Positions 26,216 through 36,700 of a stretch of 63,567 nt of DNA are shown here, in pieces. The notes under the pieces are model-generated. The model searched no databases and was not told the DNA's origin. It worked only from the letters and a program-made list of their open reading frames with translations. The position numbers and the translations under genes are program-made. The DNA comes from Halochromatium sp. (lineage in GTDB: Bacteria > Pseudomonadota > Gammaproteobacteria > Chromatiales > Chromatiaceae): the NCBI GenBank assembly GCA_010912705.1, contig POWB01000021.1:32085-95651 (forward strand). Direction: 5' to 3'. Positions within the stretch are counted from its first letter, which is position 1, and every line of letters begins with the position of its first letter.

Positions 26216-27382
26216 CTATGGCGGAGCTTTAATTCCCATGGCATCGAGGTAAGCACGCGCGCTAGCCGCCTGCCTGTAGTCGGCGACCGCCTGCTGCAGC
26301 CTGCTCGCGGGCAGCGGGTCGTCTAGCGTTTGCAGCATGGCGCTGGCCATGGCCTCGCTATCACCAACCGGAACCAGTGGGCCGTAGCGGCCATCGTCGA
26401 GCAGCTCGCGCGGGCCGCTTGGGCAGTCGGTCGCAACGGCGGGAATGCCCAGTGCTAGCGCTTCAGTAAGTACGTTCGGCGAGCCTTCCCAGGCGGACGA
26501 AAGCACGAACAGATCGGCGCGTGCGAGCCAAGCATAGAGGTTGGCCTGAAACCCAGGCAGATCGAGATCACCCTCGGCGCCGAGCCGCAGGCCCAGAGTC
26601 TCGGCGAGCGCCGCGAGGCTGTCACGGCCGCGGCCATCGCCGATGATCAATAGCCGGCAAGCGCACTGCTGCTTGACCCGGCTGAAGGCGCGTAATAGCG
26701 TCGGGAAGTCCTTCTGGCGCTGCAAGCGACCGGCACCGATGATGACAGGAATCGATGCGTCCTCGGCCAGCCAGGGATGCGGGCAGGGCGCGGCTGCCAA
26801 CTCAGCCAGGCGCGGCGTGATCACCGGGTTGCGGATCACCCGGATCTGGCTGCGCGGGAGCCGAGCGATCCTGGCGGTATCCTCGGCAACACCTTCAGAA
26901 ACCGCGACGATCTGCTCGATGGCTGGATAGAGTCGACGGATCGGCAGCAGCCGCAGCCAGCGCTTGAGTGGGTTGCTGCCGGACAGGGCTGCGGACAGAT
27001 TGGTGCCGAGCCGAAGCACCAAGCGCGTGTCGGTGGCGGCGAGGGCGCGCGCGATGACGGCAGCACGACCAGCGCGGTCCTTGACTGCCAGCAAGACCAG
27101 CGGGCGCTCGCGGCGCAGCCAGCGTGCCAGTGCGAAGCTGGCCAGCCAGGTGTGACGGGGGCCGAGCGGGATGCAGCGTACGCCCTCGGGCAGGTCATTC
27201 AGGTGAGCGCTCTGCGTGCGAACGAGCAACAGATCAACCTGATAGCCTTGCGCGCAGAAGCCCTGAATCAGGTGCACCAGCATCCGTTCCACGCCGCCCT
27301 GACCGGAGAACGAGGCAAACAGGGCCAGCCGCGGTTGCTCTTCGCTCACAGCACCAGGCTGATGATCCTGGTGCATCACCAC
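26216..27382 (-). CDS. Glycosyltransferase, GT4-like (GT-B fold)
   Basis: 388 residues. Family features are FSGQGGVERMLVHLIQGF near residue 25 (acceptor side), VIIGAGRLQRQKDFPTLLRA near 212, and the donor-site E-x7-E motif in SAWEGSPNVLTEALALGIP near 295-315. It should transfer a sugar from an NDP-sugar to a surface polysaccharide or lipid acceptor. No other polysaccharide genes are adjacent; the next upstream gene is the GGDEF-EAL protein, 22 bases away and co-directional, so c-di-GMP control of a surface glycan is possible but unproven. Confidence 0.9.
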   Translation of the reverse strand: MVMHQDHQPGAVSEEQPRLALFASFSGQGGVERMLVHLIQGFCAQGYQVDLLLVRTQSAHLNDLPEGVRCIPLGPRHTWLASFALARWLRRERPLVLLAVKDRAGRAAVIARALAATDTRLVLRLGTNLSAALSGSNPLKRWLRLLPIRRLYPAIEQIVAVSEGVAEDTARIARLPRSQIRVIRNPVITPRLAELAAAPCPHPWLAEDASIPVIIGAGRLQRQKDFPTLLRAFSRVKQQCACRLLIIGDGRGRDSLAALAETLGLRLGAEGDLDLPGFQANLYAWLARADLFVLSSAWEGSPNVLTEALALGIPAVATDCPSGPRELLDDGRYGPLVPVGDSEAMASAMLQTLDDPLPASRLQQAVADYRQAASARAYLDAMGIKAPP

Positions 27383-27404
27383 GTCGGACGATGAAGCGCC
27401 GGTT

Positions 27405-30404
27405 TCACGGCAATGCGGAGCCCGAACGTCGAGCCCGAAGGAAATCTGCCAAGCTTTTCCCGGGCAGCGGCTTGGAGAACAGATAGCCCTGGACGATCGG
27501 GCAGCCTTCGCTGATCAGAAAATCACGCTGGGCCTCAGTCTCGACACCCTCGGCGACCACCTCGAGGGAGAGGCTGCGCGCGAGCCCAATCACCGCCCGC
27601 GTGATGACGATGTCGTTGTTGTCATGGGGGATATCGGAGACGAAGGAGCGGTCGATCTTGAGCTTGGTCAGTGGCAGGGATTTCAGGTAGCCCAGGGAGG
27701 AATAGCCAGTCCCGAAATCGTCGATCGCGACCTTGACGCCCAGCTTGCGCAGCCGTGATAAGCGCTGCGATGCCAGCTCCGGTGCCGCCATCATGATCGA
27801 TTCGGTGATCTCCAATTCCAGACCGCTCGGATCGAGGTTGGCGTCAGTGAGAATCGACTGAATCATGTCGATCAGATCGGGCTGGCGGAATTGCTTAGCC
27901 GACAAATTGACGCTCATTAGCGTTGTTGGTGTCGCCAGTCCCTGCGCCTGCCAGACTTTCATTTGCCGGACGCCTTCGCGCAGCACCCATTCACCGATCG
28001 GCAGGATCAGGCCCGATTCCTCGGCAATCGGAATGAATTGCGCCGGCGAGATCAGCCCGGCCTCGGGCTGGCGCCAGCGCAGTAGGGCCTCAACGCCGTG
28101 TATAGTCCCAGTGGCGAGCTGAATTTGCGGTTGGTAGTGCAACACCAGCTCTTGATGTCCCAGTGCCTGACGCAGGCTGGACTCCAACATGACGCGCTCA
28201 AAGGCCTTGGCGGTGAGCTCAGCGGAATAGTAATGGAAGCTGTTGCGTCCCTGGTCTTTGGCACGATTGAGCGCGGTATCGGCATTGCGCACCAGGTCAT
28301 CGACGCTTGTGCCATGTTCCGGATACAGGGCGATGCCGATACTCGCGGCGAGAAACACCTGGCGGCCTCGGATGTAGAAGGGCTCCTCGAAGCTCTGCAG
28401 AATCTTGTGTGCAACTAGGGCGGCCTCTTGGCCAGGCTTGATCTCGCTGAGAATCACGCCGAACTCATCGCCGTCGAGCCGGGCAATGGTGTCAGCGGCG
28501 CGAAACAGTGCCCTCAAGCGCGCTGCAACCTCTTGCAGCACCTGGTCTCCCGAGCTGTGATCGAAGCTATCGTTGATGTGCTTGAAGTGGTCGAGATCGA
28601 TCAGCAAGATCGCGAGCCCGTATTGATCGCGCTGGGCGCGCAGGATGGCTTGACTCAGGCGGTCGGTGAATAGCAGCCGGTTGGGTAGCCCGGTCAGGGG
28701 GTCGTGCTGGGCAAGATGCGCATAGCTGAGCTTCTGCTCCTTGAGCTGTTCGAGGAGCGCGAGCTGATCTGAGATATCGCGAGCATTTTCGATCACACCG
28801 ATGATCTGATCCTGCTCGTCGCGCAGCGGACTGGCGGCGACCTCGACGGTGCGCTTCTGCCCATGCTGGTCGAGGTGATAATGCACGACCTTGCAGGCCT
28901 GTCCGGTCTTGAGCACTTGCTCTAGTGGACAGGGATGGTCGTCGCCGGAGCAGGGTTCTGTACTCTGATGCGATACCTGGTGACAGCTGAGCCCCTCCTC
29001 ACTCAGCCCCGCGGCCAAGGCAATCGCGCGCGCGCTGCGGTTCATCCGTATCAGGCTGTAGTCTGGGCGGATCACCAGCGTGGAATCTTCGATGCCGTCG
29101 ATGATGTGCTGCAGGAACTGGCGCTCATGATCGACCGCTGCCAGCGCCTGCTTGCGGCTGGAGATGTCCTGCACGATCCCTTCCAGCTGCACCAGCCGAC
29201 CCTGGGTATCGAGCAGGGTTGCGGCTTGGCAGTTGATCCAGCCTTGTTCCCCGTTTGGCCGCTGCAGCCGACAGTCGAGCTCATGTCCGCTGAGGCTTGC
29301 CAGGCTTTGCTCGATGGTGGCGAGCAGCTTCGAGCGGTCATCAGGGTGGATCACGCCGATGAAGGTCTCAAGGCTGGCCGTCGCGGTTGGCGGCAGGCCG
29401 AGGATGCGATAGACCTCATCGGACCAGTCGCCCTGCTTGGTCGCCGGGTCCAGTGTCCAGAAGCCGAGCTTGGCACGGGCCTGGGCATCGCGCAGACGCC
29501 GGTCGCGCAGTGCAATACTGTCCGCCATACGATTGAAGGAGCGCCCTAGGTCGGCGAGCTCATCCTTGCCATGCACGGGCACCCTGACCTGATAGTCGCC
29601 ATGCGCCAGAGCCCGAGTCGCCGAACGCAGGCGCTGTACCTTGCGAATCACGAACCACTGCAGGAGGACGCCGCCGGCGATAAACAGGGTGAGAAAGATC
29701 AGTAGGTGCTGACCGAGAGATGTCCAGTAATCATCAGCGGCATGCTGCAGGATTTGCGCCTGCGGTAAGCTGATGCTGAGGATGCCGCGCAGATCGCCCA
29801 ACGTATAGCCTGTGGGCGGGGTGCCAAAGGCGAGCACCTGTTCAGGTAGTCTGCTTGGATTGCCGTGGCAGGAGAGGCAATCACCCTTGATCCATAAGGG
29901 TTGTGCGTAGTGGTAGCGCTTCCGACCGTCCCCCTGAGTGAAGGGAGTTACTAGGGATTCCTGATCTGGGTGCATCTCGAAATGCCGCATCGCGGCTGCT
30001 TCGATTGGAGTCGGTTGGCTACTGGAGTGACGGTTGTCACGGGTGACGATATTGACCTTGGCGCCGATGGAATCCCGCTTATGCATTTCCCGCGCCACGC
30101 GCGCTAGAACGTGTGCCGGAAGTAGTGCAGGATGGTTGGTGGCGAAGTCTCCGAAGCGCTCTTCAAACAACCGCTGATAGACACGTTGAGTGTCCATCAG
30201 CACCCTACTCACCGATTCGGCCTCGATCAGTGCTGCGGTCAGCGCGTCCTCATGGGCGCTGCGATAGCGACTGATCTGCATCAGGGTGAAGGCAATCAGC
30301 AAAGCCAGGCCGACGCCGACCCAGAGCTTGAGCTGCAGCCGTTGCAGGTTGGGCTTCAAGGTTGGCAGCAACGGACGATGCGGCTGAGAGGGCAGGGGAC
30401 TCAC
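27405..30404 (-). CDS. c-di-GMP enzyme: heme-c (DUF3365) sensor, HAMP, PAS, GGDEF, EAL
   Basis: About 999 residues from the GTG at 30404; a longer frame from 30647 runs through the upstream cysteine-rich gene and is unlikely. The order is membrane helix; periplasmic Tll0287-like (DUF3365) domain with a c-heme motif in KGDCLSCHGNPS; second helix; HAMP; two PAS domains; GGDEF domain with RLDGDEFGVI (first Gly replaced, so cyclase activity may be weak); and a complete EAL domain (VEALLRW, LELEITES, AIDDFGTGYSSL, VAEGVET). It most likely degrades c-di-GMP in response to a redox or gas signal sensed by heme. Confidence 0.92.
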   Translation of the reverse strand: MSPLPSQPHRPLLPTLKPNLQRLQLKLWVGVGLALLIAFTLMQISRYRSAHEDALTAALIEAESVSRVLMDTQRVYQRLFEERFGDFATNHPALLPAHVLARVAREMHKRDSIGAKVNIVTRDNRHSSSQPTPIEAAAMRHFEMHPDQESLVTPFTQGDGRKRYHYAQPLWIKGDCLSCHGNPSRLPEQVLAFGTPPTGYTLGDLRGILSISLPQAQILQHAADDYWTSLGQHLLIFLTLFIAGGVLLQWFVIRKVQRLRSATRALAHGDYQVRVPVHGKDELADLGRSFNRMADSIALRDRRLRDAQARAKLGFWTLDPATKQGDWSDEVYRILGLPPTATASLETFIGVIHPDDRSKLLATIEQSLASLSGHELDCRLQRPNGEQGWINCQAATLLDTQGRLVQLEGIVQDISSRKQALAAVDHERQFLQHIIDGIEDSTLVIRPDYSLIRMNRSARAIALAAGLSEEGLSCHQVSHQSTEPCSGDDHPCPLEQVLKTGQACKVVHYHLDQHGQKRTVEVAASPLRDEQDQIIGVIENARDISDQLALLEQLKEQKLSYAHLAQHDPLTGLPNRLLFTDRLSQAILRAQRDQYGLAILLIDLDHFKHINDSFDHSSGDQVLQEVAARLRALFRAADTIARLDGDEFGVILSEIKPGQEAALVAHKILQSFEEPFYIRGRQVFLAASIGIALYPEHGTSVDDLVRNADTALNRAKDQGRNSFHYYSAELTAKAFERVMLESSLRQALGHQELVLHYQPQIQLATGTIHGVEALLRWRQPEAGLISPAQFIPIAEESGLILPIGEWVLREGVRQMKVWQAQGLATPTTLMSVNLSAKQFRQPDLIDMIQSILTDANLDPSGLELEITESIMMAAPELASQRLSRLRKLGVKVAIDDFGTGYSSLGYLKSLPLTKLKIDRSFVSDIPHDNNDIVITRAVIGLARSLSLEVVAEGVETEAQRDFLISEGCPIVQGYLFSKPLPGKSLADFLRARRSGSALP

Positions 30405-30480
30405 CTCAACGTGTTTGTCTAAGCCTGCAGCCGCTCGAGGTCTTGTGCGTTGGCAGTAGCTCGACGCGTCTGCTGTTGTA

Positions 30481-30696
30481 TCAGTTCGTACTCGTCTGGC
30501 TGTTATCGGCGAGCTCGCGCAAACAGCTTGGGCAGAGGCAGTCTTCGTACTGGCCTTGGAGGGTTTTAAGCACTGGTAGGGAGACCTTGACAGCGACACA
30601 GTCGCAGTTGCGCAGGTCGTCGACCTTGCATTCAAAGTTTGTACCACAGCGCGGGCACCGCTTGGTGCCTTGGGTGACAGGTTGGCTCCAGGTCAT
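30481..30696 (-). CDS. Cysteine-rich CWC-type small protein
   Basis: 71 residues with a CxxC pair in KRCPRCGTNFECK, a CDC in LRNCDCVAVKV and CLCPSCLRELADN at the end: eight cysteines, as in the cysteine-rich CWC family. It probably binds zinc or a metal cluster. It lies directly upstream of the GGDEF-EAL gene on the same strand, which argues that the latter starts downstream at about 30404. Role unknown. Confidence 0.78.
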   Translation of the reverse strand: MTWSQPVTQGTKRCPRCGTNFECKVDDLRNCDCVAVKVSLPVLKTLQGQYEDCLCPSCLRELADNSQTSTN

Positions 30697-30807
30697 GGGA
30701 TCGTTCTCAGGGTTGGGGGCTCAAGGTCTCAGGCCGCTCGGATAGGATATGGTGCAAGCCACTGTCGATTCTAGGTCTTCGCGATGGCTTGTAACCACAT
30801 TTCTCAG

Positions 30808-31707
30808 TCAACTGAAGTCTCCGCGGCGTGCTGCCTCTGTGATCAGGGAGACAGCCGGATGTTTGATGCGGCGCTCAGCGGTGATGGCATAGATGCGCTC
30901 CTTTAGCTCGGGCGCTCGCCCAATGAGCTTGACCTGATATTTGGTGAGGACATCTGCCTCAACCGATTGCGGTGCGGTGAAGATACCGGCACCCGCCTCG
31001 CCGAAGGTCTTCATCAGGGCGCGATCTTCGATCTCGGCGATGACGCGTGGCTGTATCCCCTCGCGCTCGAGCCAGAACTCGAGGGCCCGACCGAGCGCGC
31101 TTGCACTGCTCGGCATGAGCATGGGAGCGCCGTTGAGGCTAGCCGGAAAGTCGGCGATGAGCGCATCCGCTATTGCGGTGGCAGCAAAGAAGCAAGTCGC
31201 TGATTCACCGAGTGCATGAGAGTAGGCACGAATATTCAGCGCCGGGCTGAGCGGGCTGTCGGCGAGCACCAGATCCAGTTTGTGGACAGAAAGGTCGGCG
31301 AGCAGATCGACCAATGGCCGCTCAGCACAGACCAATCGGACCGGCTCCGACATCGCTAACACTGGCGCTAAGACGCGGTGGGTCAAAAGCTTAGGGACCA
31401 CCATCGCAATGCCAACATTGAGCCTTAGGCCGCCTGTTGGGGTGCGGCCTGCCAACACGTCCTCAAGCTCATCGCCGAGGCGGAAGATGTCATCGGCGTA
31501 GGAAAAGACCAGCCGACCGGTCTCGGTCAGTGCCAGGCCGCGCCCCGATTTGGCAAAGAGTTTGTCGCCGACCTGCTCTTCAAGCTCACGCAGCTGGCCG
31601 CTGATGGTCTGTGGGGTCAGATGCAGGATCTCGGCGGCGCGCGCAATCGAGCCGTGCGTGGCAACGGCCCAGAAGTAGCGCATGTGCTTGAGATTCAGAT
31701 GTGGCAT
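30808..31707 (-). CDS. nhaR: LysR-family regulator, NhaR type
   Basis: About 299 residues from the ATG at 31707. The N-terminal helix-turn-helix has LKHMRYFWAVATHGSIARAA and LHLTPQTISGQLRELEEQVG, the NhaR-like form, followed by the co-inducer domain (LRLNVGIAMVVPKLL, LVLADSPLSPAL). In E. coli NhaR controls sodium/proton antiport and biofilm genes. Its ATG overlaps the stop of the deacetylase gene (ATGA), making it the last gene of the six-gene operon. No antiporter gene is nearby. Confidence 0.88.
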   Translation of the reverse strand: MPHLNLKHMRYFWAVATHGSIARAAEILHLTPQTISGQLRELEEQVGDKLFAKSGRGLALTETGRLVFSYADDIFRLGDELEDVLAGRTPTGGLRLNVGIAMVVPKLLTHRVLAPVLAMSEPVRLVCAERPLVDLLADLSVHKLDLVLADSPLSPALNIRAYSHALGESATCFFAATAIADALIADFPASLNGAPMLMPSSASALGRALEFWLEREGIQPRVIAEIEDRALMKTFGEAGAGIFTAPQSVEADVLTKYQVKLIGRAPELKERIYAITAERRIKHPAVSLITEAARRGDFS

Positions 31708-32750
31708 CAAAACCCCAGATTCCAACGGCGTCTGAGGTCACTCGGCAATTCGGTTTCCATGACTTTCTGGGCACGTGGCGCGTAGATAAAGCCAGGCGGT
31801 TTGTTCTGGGGCGCGGTCAAGGCGTCCATGGTGGCAAGCACGGAATCGGCGAGCGCGTTGATGTTGTAGCCGCCCTCGAGAATCAGCATCAGGCGACCGT
31901 CGCAGCAGCTTTCGGCAAAGGCGCGCAAGGCCTGGATGAAGAACGCGAAGCCCTGAGTACTGATCTCGGTATGACTGATGGTATCGTCTTTGTGAGCATC
32001 GAAACCCGCGGAGACCAGGATGATCTGCGGCAGGTAGTTTTCGATCACATCCTGGACCAGATTGCCGAGGATGTAGCTGTACTCTTTATCACCGAAGTGG
32101 CTTGGAATCGGCACGTTGATATTGTGTCCCACCCCGGCGTCGTCACCTGTTTCCCGAGCTTGACCGGTAAACGGAAACAGATCACGCTCATGAATTGAGA
32201 GGGTGAGAACCTGGCTGGTTTGGTAAAAAATGTCCTGGGTGCCATTGCCATGGTGGACATCGTAATCCAGGATCAAGATGCGATTGAGGCCATGACGCTC
32301 AAGGAGGTGCTTGGCCGTTAAGGCGATATTGTTGTAGATGCAAAAGCCCATGCCGCGGCCGATCTCGGCGTGGTGTCCCGGCGGCCGAACCAGGGCGAAA
32401 CCGCGTCTGACCTCCTGATCCATGATAGCGTCCGCCAATCGTCGGCAGCCTCCGGCCACCAGTTGCGCCACATAAGGGGTATCGGCGGTCAGGTAGGTAT
32501 CCTTGTCATAGCTGAAGGGATTCTCCTTAACGGCATGCTCGCGGACCTGGTCCAAATAGATGCGGGAATGAACGGCGGCGATCTCGTCTTCATCTAAAGG
32601 CGTGGCGGAAAAGACCTTGATCTGCTCATAGCATGGCCGTTGTTTTAGCAGCGGATAGAGATTTCGCAGCCGTTCTGGGCACTCTTTGACGGGGACATCG
32701 ATCTTGTGATCGAGAAACCGATTATCTACCAGGATACCGACGTCAGTCAT
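31707..32750 (-). CDS. Histone-deacetylase-family (class II-like) deacetylase
   Basis: About 347 residues from the ATG at 32750. Catalytic motifs of the arginase/deacetylase fold are intact: ALVRPPGHHAEIGRGMGFCI (paired active-site histidines), ILDYDVHHGNGTQDIF (zinc ligands Asp and His) and ILVSAGFDAHKDD (third ligand). Bacterial relatives act on acetylpolyamines, acetoin-linked or protein acetyl-lysine substrates. It overlaps the upstream acetyltransferase by 8 bases and the downstream LysR gene by 3, so deacetylase and acetyltransferase are made from one message. The substrate is unknown; a protein of the same operon is an attractive candidate. Confidence 0.92.
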   Translation of the reverse strand: MTDVGILVDNRFLDHKIDVPVKECPERLRNLYPLLKQRPCYEQIKVFSATPLDEDEIAAVHSRIYLDQVREHAVKENPFSYDKDTYLTADTPYVAQLVAGGCRRLADAIMDQEVRRGFALVRPPGHHAEIGRGMGFCIYNNIALTAKHLLERHGLNRILILDYDVHHGNGTQDIFYQTSQVLTLSIHERDLFPFTGQARETGDDAGVGHNINVPIPSHFGDKEYSYILGNLVQDVIENYLPQIILVSAGFDAHKDDTISHTEISTQGFAFFIQALRAFAESCCDGRLMLILEGGYNINALADSVLATMDALTAPQNKPPGFIYAPRAQKVMETELPSDLRRRWNLGF

Positions 32751-33297
32751 AGTAATAGAGGTGCACGCTGGATTGCTGATAACGGGCCTTACTAAGGCGA
32801 TAGAGTTTCCCCTGTCGCTCGTGGTCCTGATCCTGATAGCTTTGGAAACCGACGAAGGTGAAATCGAGTTTTTCCAAGCAACGTTGCTCAGGCCTGTTAT
32901 CCATCGCGGTAAACACATCGATGTCTTGGATGTGATACTTGGTGAATAGCTCGCGGCACAGGCCTTTTTGGGCCTCGGTGCCATAGCCCTTGCCACGCTG
33001 CTCTGGAATCGCCACCTTTAAGGCAATCATCGCGGTGGATGGGGTATCCGGCTTGCACCAATAGCGCAGGGTGCCAATCAGCTGCTGATCCGCCTTGAGT
33101 TCCATGACATAGGTCTTGGCGGCATCGCTCCAGAAGGACGCGTTTTGGAGCTTGGCGTGGCACTCCTCTAAGGACCAGCATTCCATTGATAGGTGTTCGC
33201 CATAGGCGGCCGGACACTGCGACCATTGCTGCAGCAGCGGCAGATCCGCCTCAGTAATCGGCCGCATATTGAGGCGATAGGTGAAGAAATTATCCAT
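32743..33297 (-). CDS. GNAT-family N-acetyltransferase
   Basis: About 184 residues from the ATG at 33297; an ATG at 33312 is also in frame. The RimJ/RimL-like layout shows RPITEADLPLLQQWSQ near the N-terminus and the acetyl-CoA-binding segment VAIPEQRGKGYGTEAQKGL, with the R-G-x-G-x-G/A core, near residue 105. It transfers an acetyl group from acetyl-CoA to an amine. It is encoded between YkgJ and the deacetylase with 8-base overlaps on each side. Substrate unknown. Confidence 0.88.
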   Translation of the reverse strand: MDNFFTYRLNMRPITEADLPLLQQWSQCPAAYGEHLSMECWSLEECHAKLQNASFWSDAAKTYVMELKADQQLIGTLRYWCKPDTPSTAMIALKVAIPEQRGKGYGTEAQKGLCRELFTKYHIQDIDVFTAMDNRPEQRCLEKLDFTFVGFQSYQDQDHERQGKLYRLSKARYQQSSVHLYYYD

Positions 33298-33718
33298 CGA
33301 GCTTCTGTCCATATCGATTCAATCCCAGCAGATGGATGGGGTCCTCCAGGAAGACATCCATCATGGATGAATCGGCAAGGTTACAGCGGAACCCGCGACA
33401 GGCCTCGGGGCGGTAATGATAGATCTTGCATTTGTACTTGCCGTTGATCTTTTGGAGGAAGATGCAGCCTTGACCATCGGGATGGATCATATAGATCTTG
33501 TCCTTGGCCTCTTCCACCAGCTGATCCATGGTCTTGTCGCGCAAGTCGTTGAGGCTCACCATCACGCCGACATGACCACCGAGGGCCTTGATGCGGTCGA
33601 CTTCGTCAGGTTGCAGTAGCACCTTGCGGTAGCGCCGGCAGCAGGCCCCACACTGCCGGCACTCACCGAGTAGGCTCTTGAGATGATCCTGGTTGAAAGA
33701 ACCTTGAGGGTCTGACAT
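33290..33718 (-). CDS. YkgJ-family cysteine-cluster protein
   Basis: 142 residues with the family pattern of conserved cysteines: ECRQCGACCRRY near residue 15, GQGCIFLQ near 85, and YKCKIYHYRPEACRGFRC near 95-110. Such proteins are predicted to bind zinc or an iron-sulfur cluster. It starts 5 bases after the chemoreceptor stop and its stop overlaps the acetyltransferase start by 8 bases. Its neighbours suggest it serves the cysteine-rich receptor, for example by metal or cluster handling (inference). Confidence 0.9.
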   Translation of the reverse strand: MSDPQGSFNQDHLKSLLGECRQCGACCRRYRKVLLQPDEVDRIKALGGHVGVMVSLNDLRDKTMDQLVEEAKDKIYMIHPDGQGCIFLQKINGKYKCKIYHYRPEACRGFRCNLADSSMMDVFLEDPIHLLGLNRYGQKLDG

Positions 33719-33723
33719 CAGGG

Positions 33724-36700
33724 CTAGGCCTCAGCGAGCTTTCTGACCGCGACCATGAGCGCCTCCGAAGAGGCCGTCAAGGAGTCCATGGAGATGTCGG
33801 TTTGCTTGACCAAGTCGGTCACCTCCGTGGTCTTCTCTTGGTTCTCTCTCGAAATACCCACCACCTCGTCGATCTTGGTCTTGACCTCTTCACCTTCGCG
33901 AGCCAGGCCGTTGGCCTTTTCATTCAGGGTGCCGGCCGAGGATGCGATGCTGGTGATGTCGACCGAGATCTTCTCCAAAGACATCAGCGCATTGTTGATG
34001 ACCGAGGAGCCTTCATCGAGCATGGTGAGGCCGTTCTTCATCGAGCTAATGGTGGTGTTGGAATCCTTTTCGATCTGCTTGACGATGCCGGAAATGTCGA
34101 CGGCCGACTTCGAGCTGTTTTCGGCCAGTTTGCGGACCTCGTCGGCAACCACGGCGAACCCGCGTCCGGCGTCGCCCGCACGGGCGGCTTCGATGGCGGC
34201 ATTGAATGCCAGGAGATTGGTCTGAGAGGCGATCTCCTTGATGATGTCGACAAAGCCGCTGATCTGTTCCAATTGCGTGACCAGCCCGGTCACCATCTCG
34301 TTACTCTTGACCATGGATTCGCTGATATTGTGCAGCTTGCCACCGGCCTCACTGCCGGCTTGCTTGCCGGTTTCGGCATCTTTTTCAACCGTGGCGGCTA
34401 ATGCTGAGGATTGCTGGGTCAAGGCCAGCATTTCCATCGAGCTGCTTTGCATGTTAGCGACCTTAGCCGCGGATTCACTCAGACTCGCCATGGTTTGAGT
34501 GATGATCTGGTTCATGGCGTCCATGTCGCTGTTGACCAGCCCCATGTTAGCCTTGGCCTGCTCGACAACGGTGGAGACCCCGGCGCCGGCATCGGCCACC
34601 GTCTTTTCCACTTCCGTCTGGGCGGTGACGTCCATGATGTACTCCAGGGCACCCTTGATGTTGCCCTTGGCGTCCTTGATCGGGGCGCCGGTGTAGATGA
34701 TGCTGATCTCTTGACCTCGCGGCTTGGCGACCGTCTTCGCGGTGTGGATGCTATCGGCTCGCATCGCTTGCGCGCAGGCGCATTGCTCGGTCTTGCAGTG
34801 GGGGGTCTTGAATAGGTCGTAGCACTTCTTGCCGATGCATTCGTCGGGCGTCAAGCCCACGACACCGGCTCCCGCGGGGTTCATGAAGGTAATCCCGAAG
34901 TCGGTATCGATGCTCATGATCGGGGTTGGGATGGCGTTGAGATTGTTGATCTTTTCTGCCGCCGCTTGTTTCTGTTTGGCCTCGTCGGTGACATCGAGGA
35001 TGAACTCAAGCGCGCCCTTGATGTTGCCTTTGGCATCCTTGATGGGGGCACCGGTGTATTTGATCGGCACGATGATGCCGTCTTTGGGGCGGGCGATGGT
35101 CTCTTCCGTGACGATGCTGTCGGCGCGTAAGGCCTGCGCGCAGGCGCATTTTTCAGTCTTGCAGTGGGCGGTCTTGAACAGATCATGGCACTTCTTGCCG
35201 ATGCATTCGTCTGGGGTCAACCCGACGACACCGGCTCCCGCTGGGTTCATGAAGGTGACATTGAATTCCGTATCGATGCTCATGATCGGCGTCGGGATGG
35301 CATTCAGATTGTTGATCTTCTCCGCCGCTGCCTGCTTTTGCTTCGCTTCATCGGTGACGTCGATGATGAATTCGAGGGCGCCCTTGATGTTGCCCTTGGC
35401 GTCCTTGATGGGAGCGCCAGTGTATTTGATCGGCACGATCACGCCCTCTTTCGGGCGAGCAATGGTCTCTTCGGTCACGATGCCGTCGGCGCTCATGGCC
35501 TGCGCGCAGGCGCATTTTTCGGTCTTGCAATGCGCCGTCTTGAAGAGATCATGGCATTTCTGACCGATGCACTCGTCTGGGGTCAAGCCGGCAACCTTGG
35601 CGCCTGCGGGGTTCATGAAGGTGACGTTATAGTCCTTGTCGATGCTCATGATCGGCGTCGGGATGGCGTTGAGATTGTTGATCTTCTCGGCCGCTGCATG
35701 CTTTTGTCGCGCCTCGTCCGTGACATCGATGATGAACTCGAGGGCGCCCTTGATATTGCCCTTGGCGTCTTTGATCGGCGCGCCGGTGTACTTGATCGGT
35801 ACGATCACACCCTCTTTCGGGCGAGCGATGGTCTCTTCGGTCACGATGCTGTCGGCGCGCATCGCCTGCGCGCAGGCGCATTTTTCCGTCTTACAGTGGG
35901 CGGTCTTGAACAGGTCGTAGCACTTCTTGCCAATGCATTCGTCTGGGGTCAAGCCGGCAACGCCGGACCCTGCCGGGTTCATGAAGGTAACGGTGTAATC
36001 CGTGTCAATCGACATGATCGGGGTTGGGATGGCGTTCAGGTTATTGATCTTCTCGGCCGCCGCCTGCTTCTGCTTGGCCTCATCCGTCACATCGATGATA
36101 TATTCCACGGCGCCCTTGATATTGCCCTTGGCATCCTTGAGGGGTGAGCCCGTATATTTGATGGGCATGATGACGCCGTCCTTGGGTCGAGCCAGTGTTT
36201 CCTCTGTGATGGTCGAGTCATTCTTCATCGCTCGCGTGCAAGCGCAACGCTCGGTCTTACAGTGAGCGGTATTGAAGAGGTCGTAGCATTTTTTGCCAAT
36301 CGCCTCGTCTGGCATCAAACCAGCCACATTGGCGCCGACGGGATTGATGTAGGTGACATTGAAGAGTTTGTCGATCTCCATGATCGGCGTGGGGATGACG
36401 TCGAGATTACCCTTGGCCTGTCTGAGGTTGTTGCGCGTGGCGACATCCGCGGTGATGTCGGTGATGTTAACTAAGGTACCGTTGAATTCCGAGTCTTGAT
36501 AGAGCGGAACGGCGTTGTAGCGGAGATGCAGGATGCTATCATCGTCGTTCTTCTGGAACACTTCGGCGGTGACGGCCTTTTTCAGGCGTTTCGCCTTGGC
36601 GACGGGGCAATCCTTGGTGCCGCTCAGGTTGTGCGCACAAGCCTCCTCATAATTCATCTTGCCGATCAGGTCGCTTTTTTCCTGGCCAAAGAACTTCAGG

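Noticed and set aside
34600..36378. Regular repeats suggestive of a CRISPR array
   Set aside because: The period is 366 bases and the unit is coding (PAS domains); there are no short repeats with unique spacers and no cas genes anywhere in the window.
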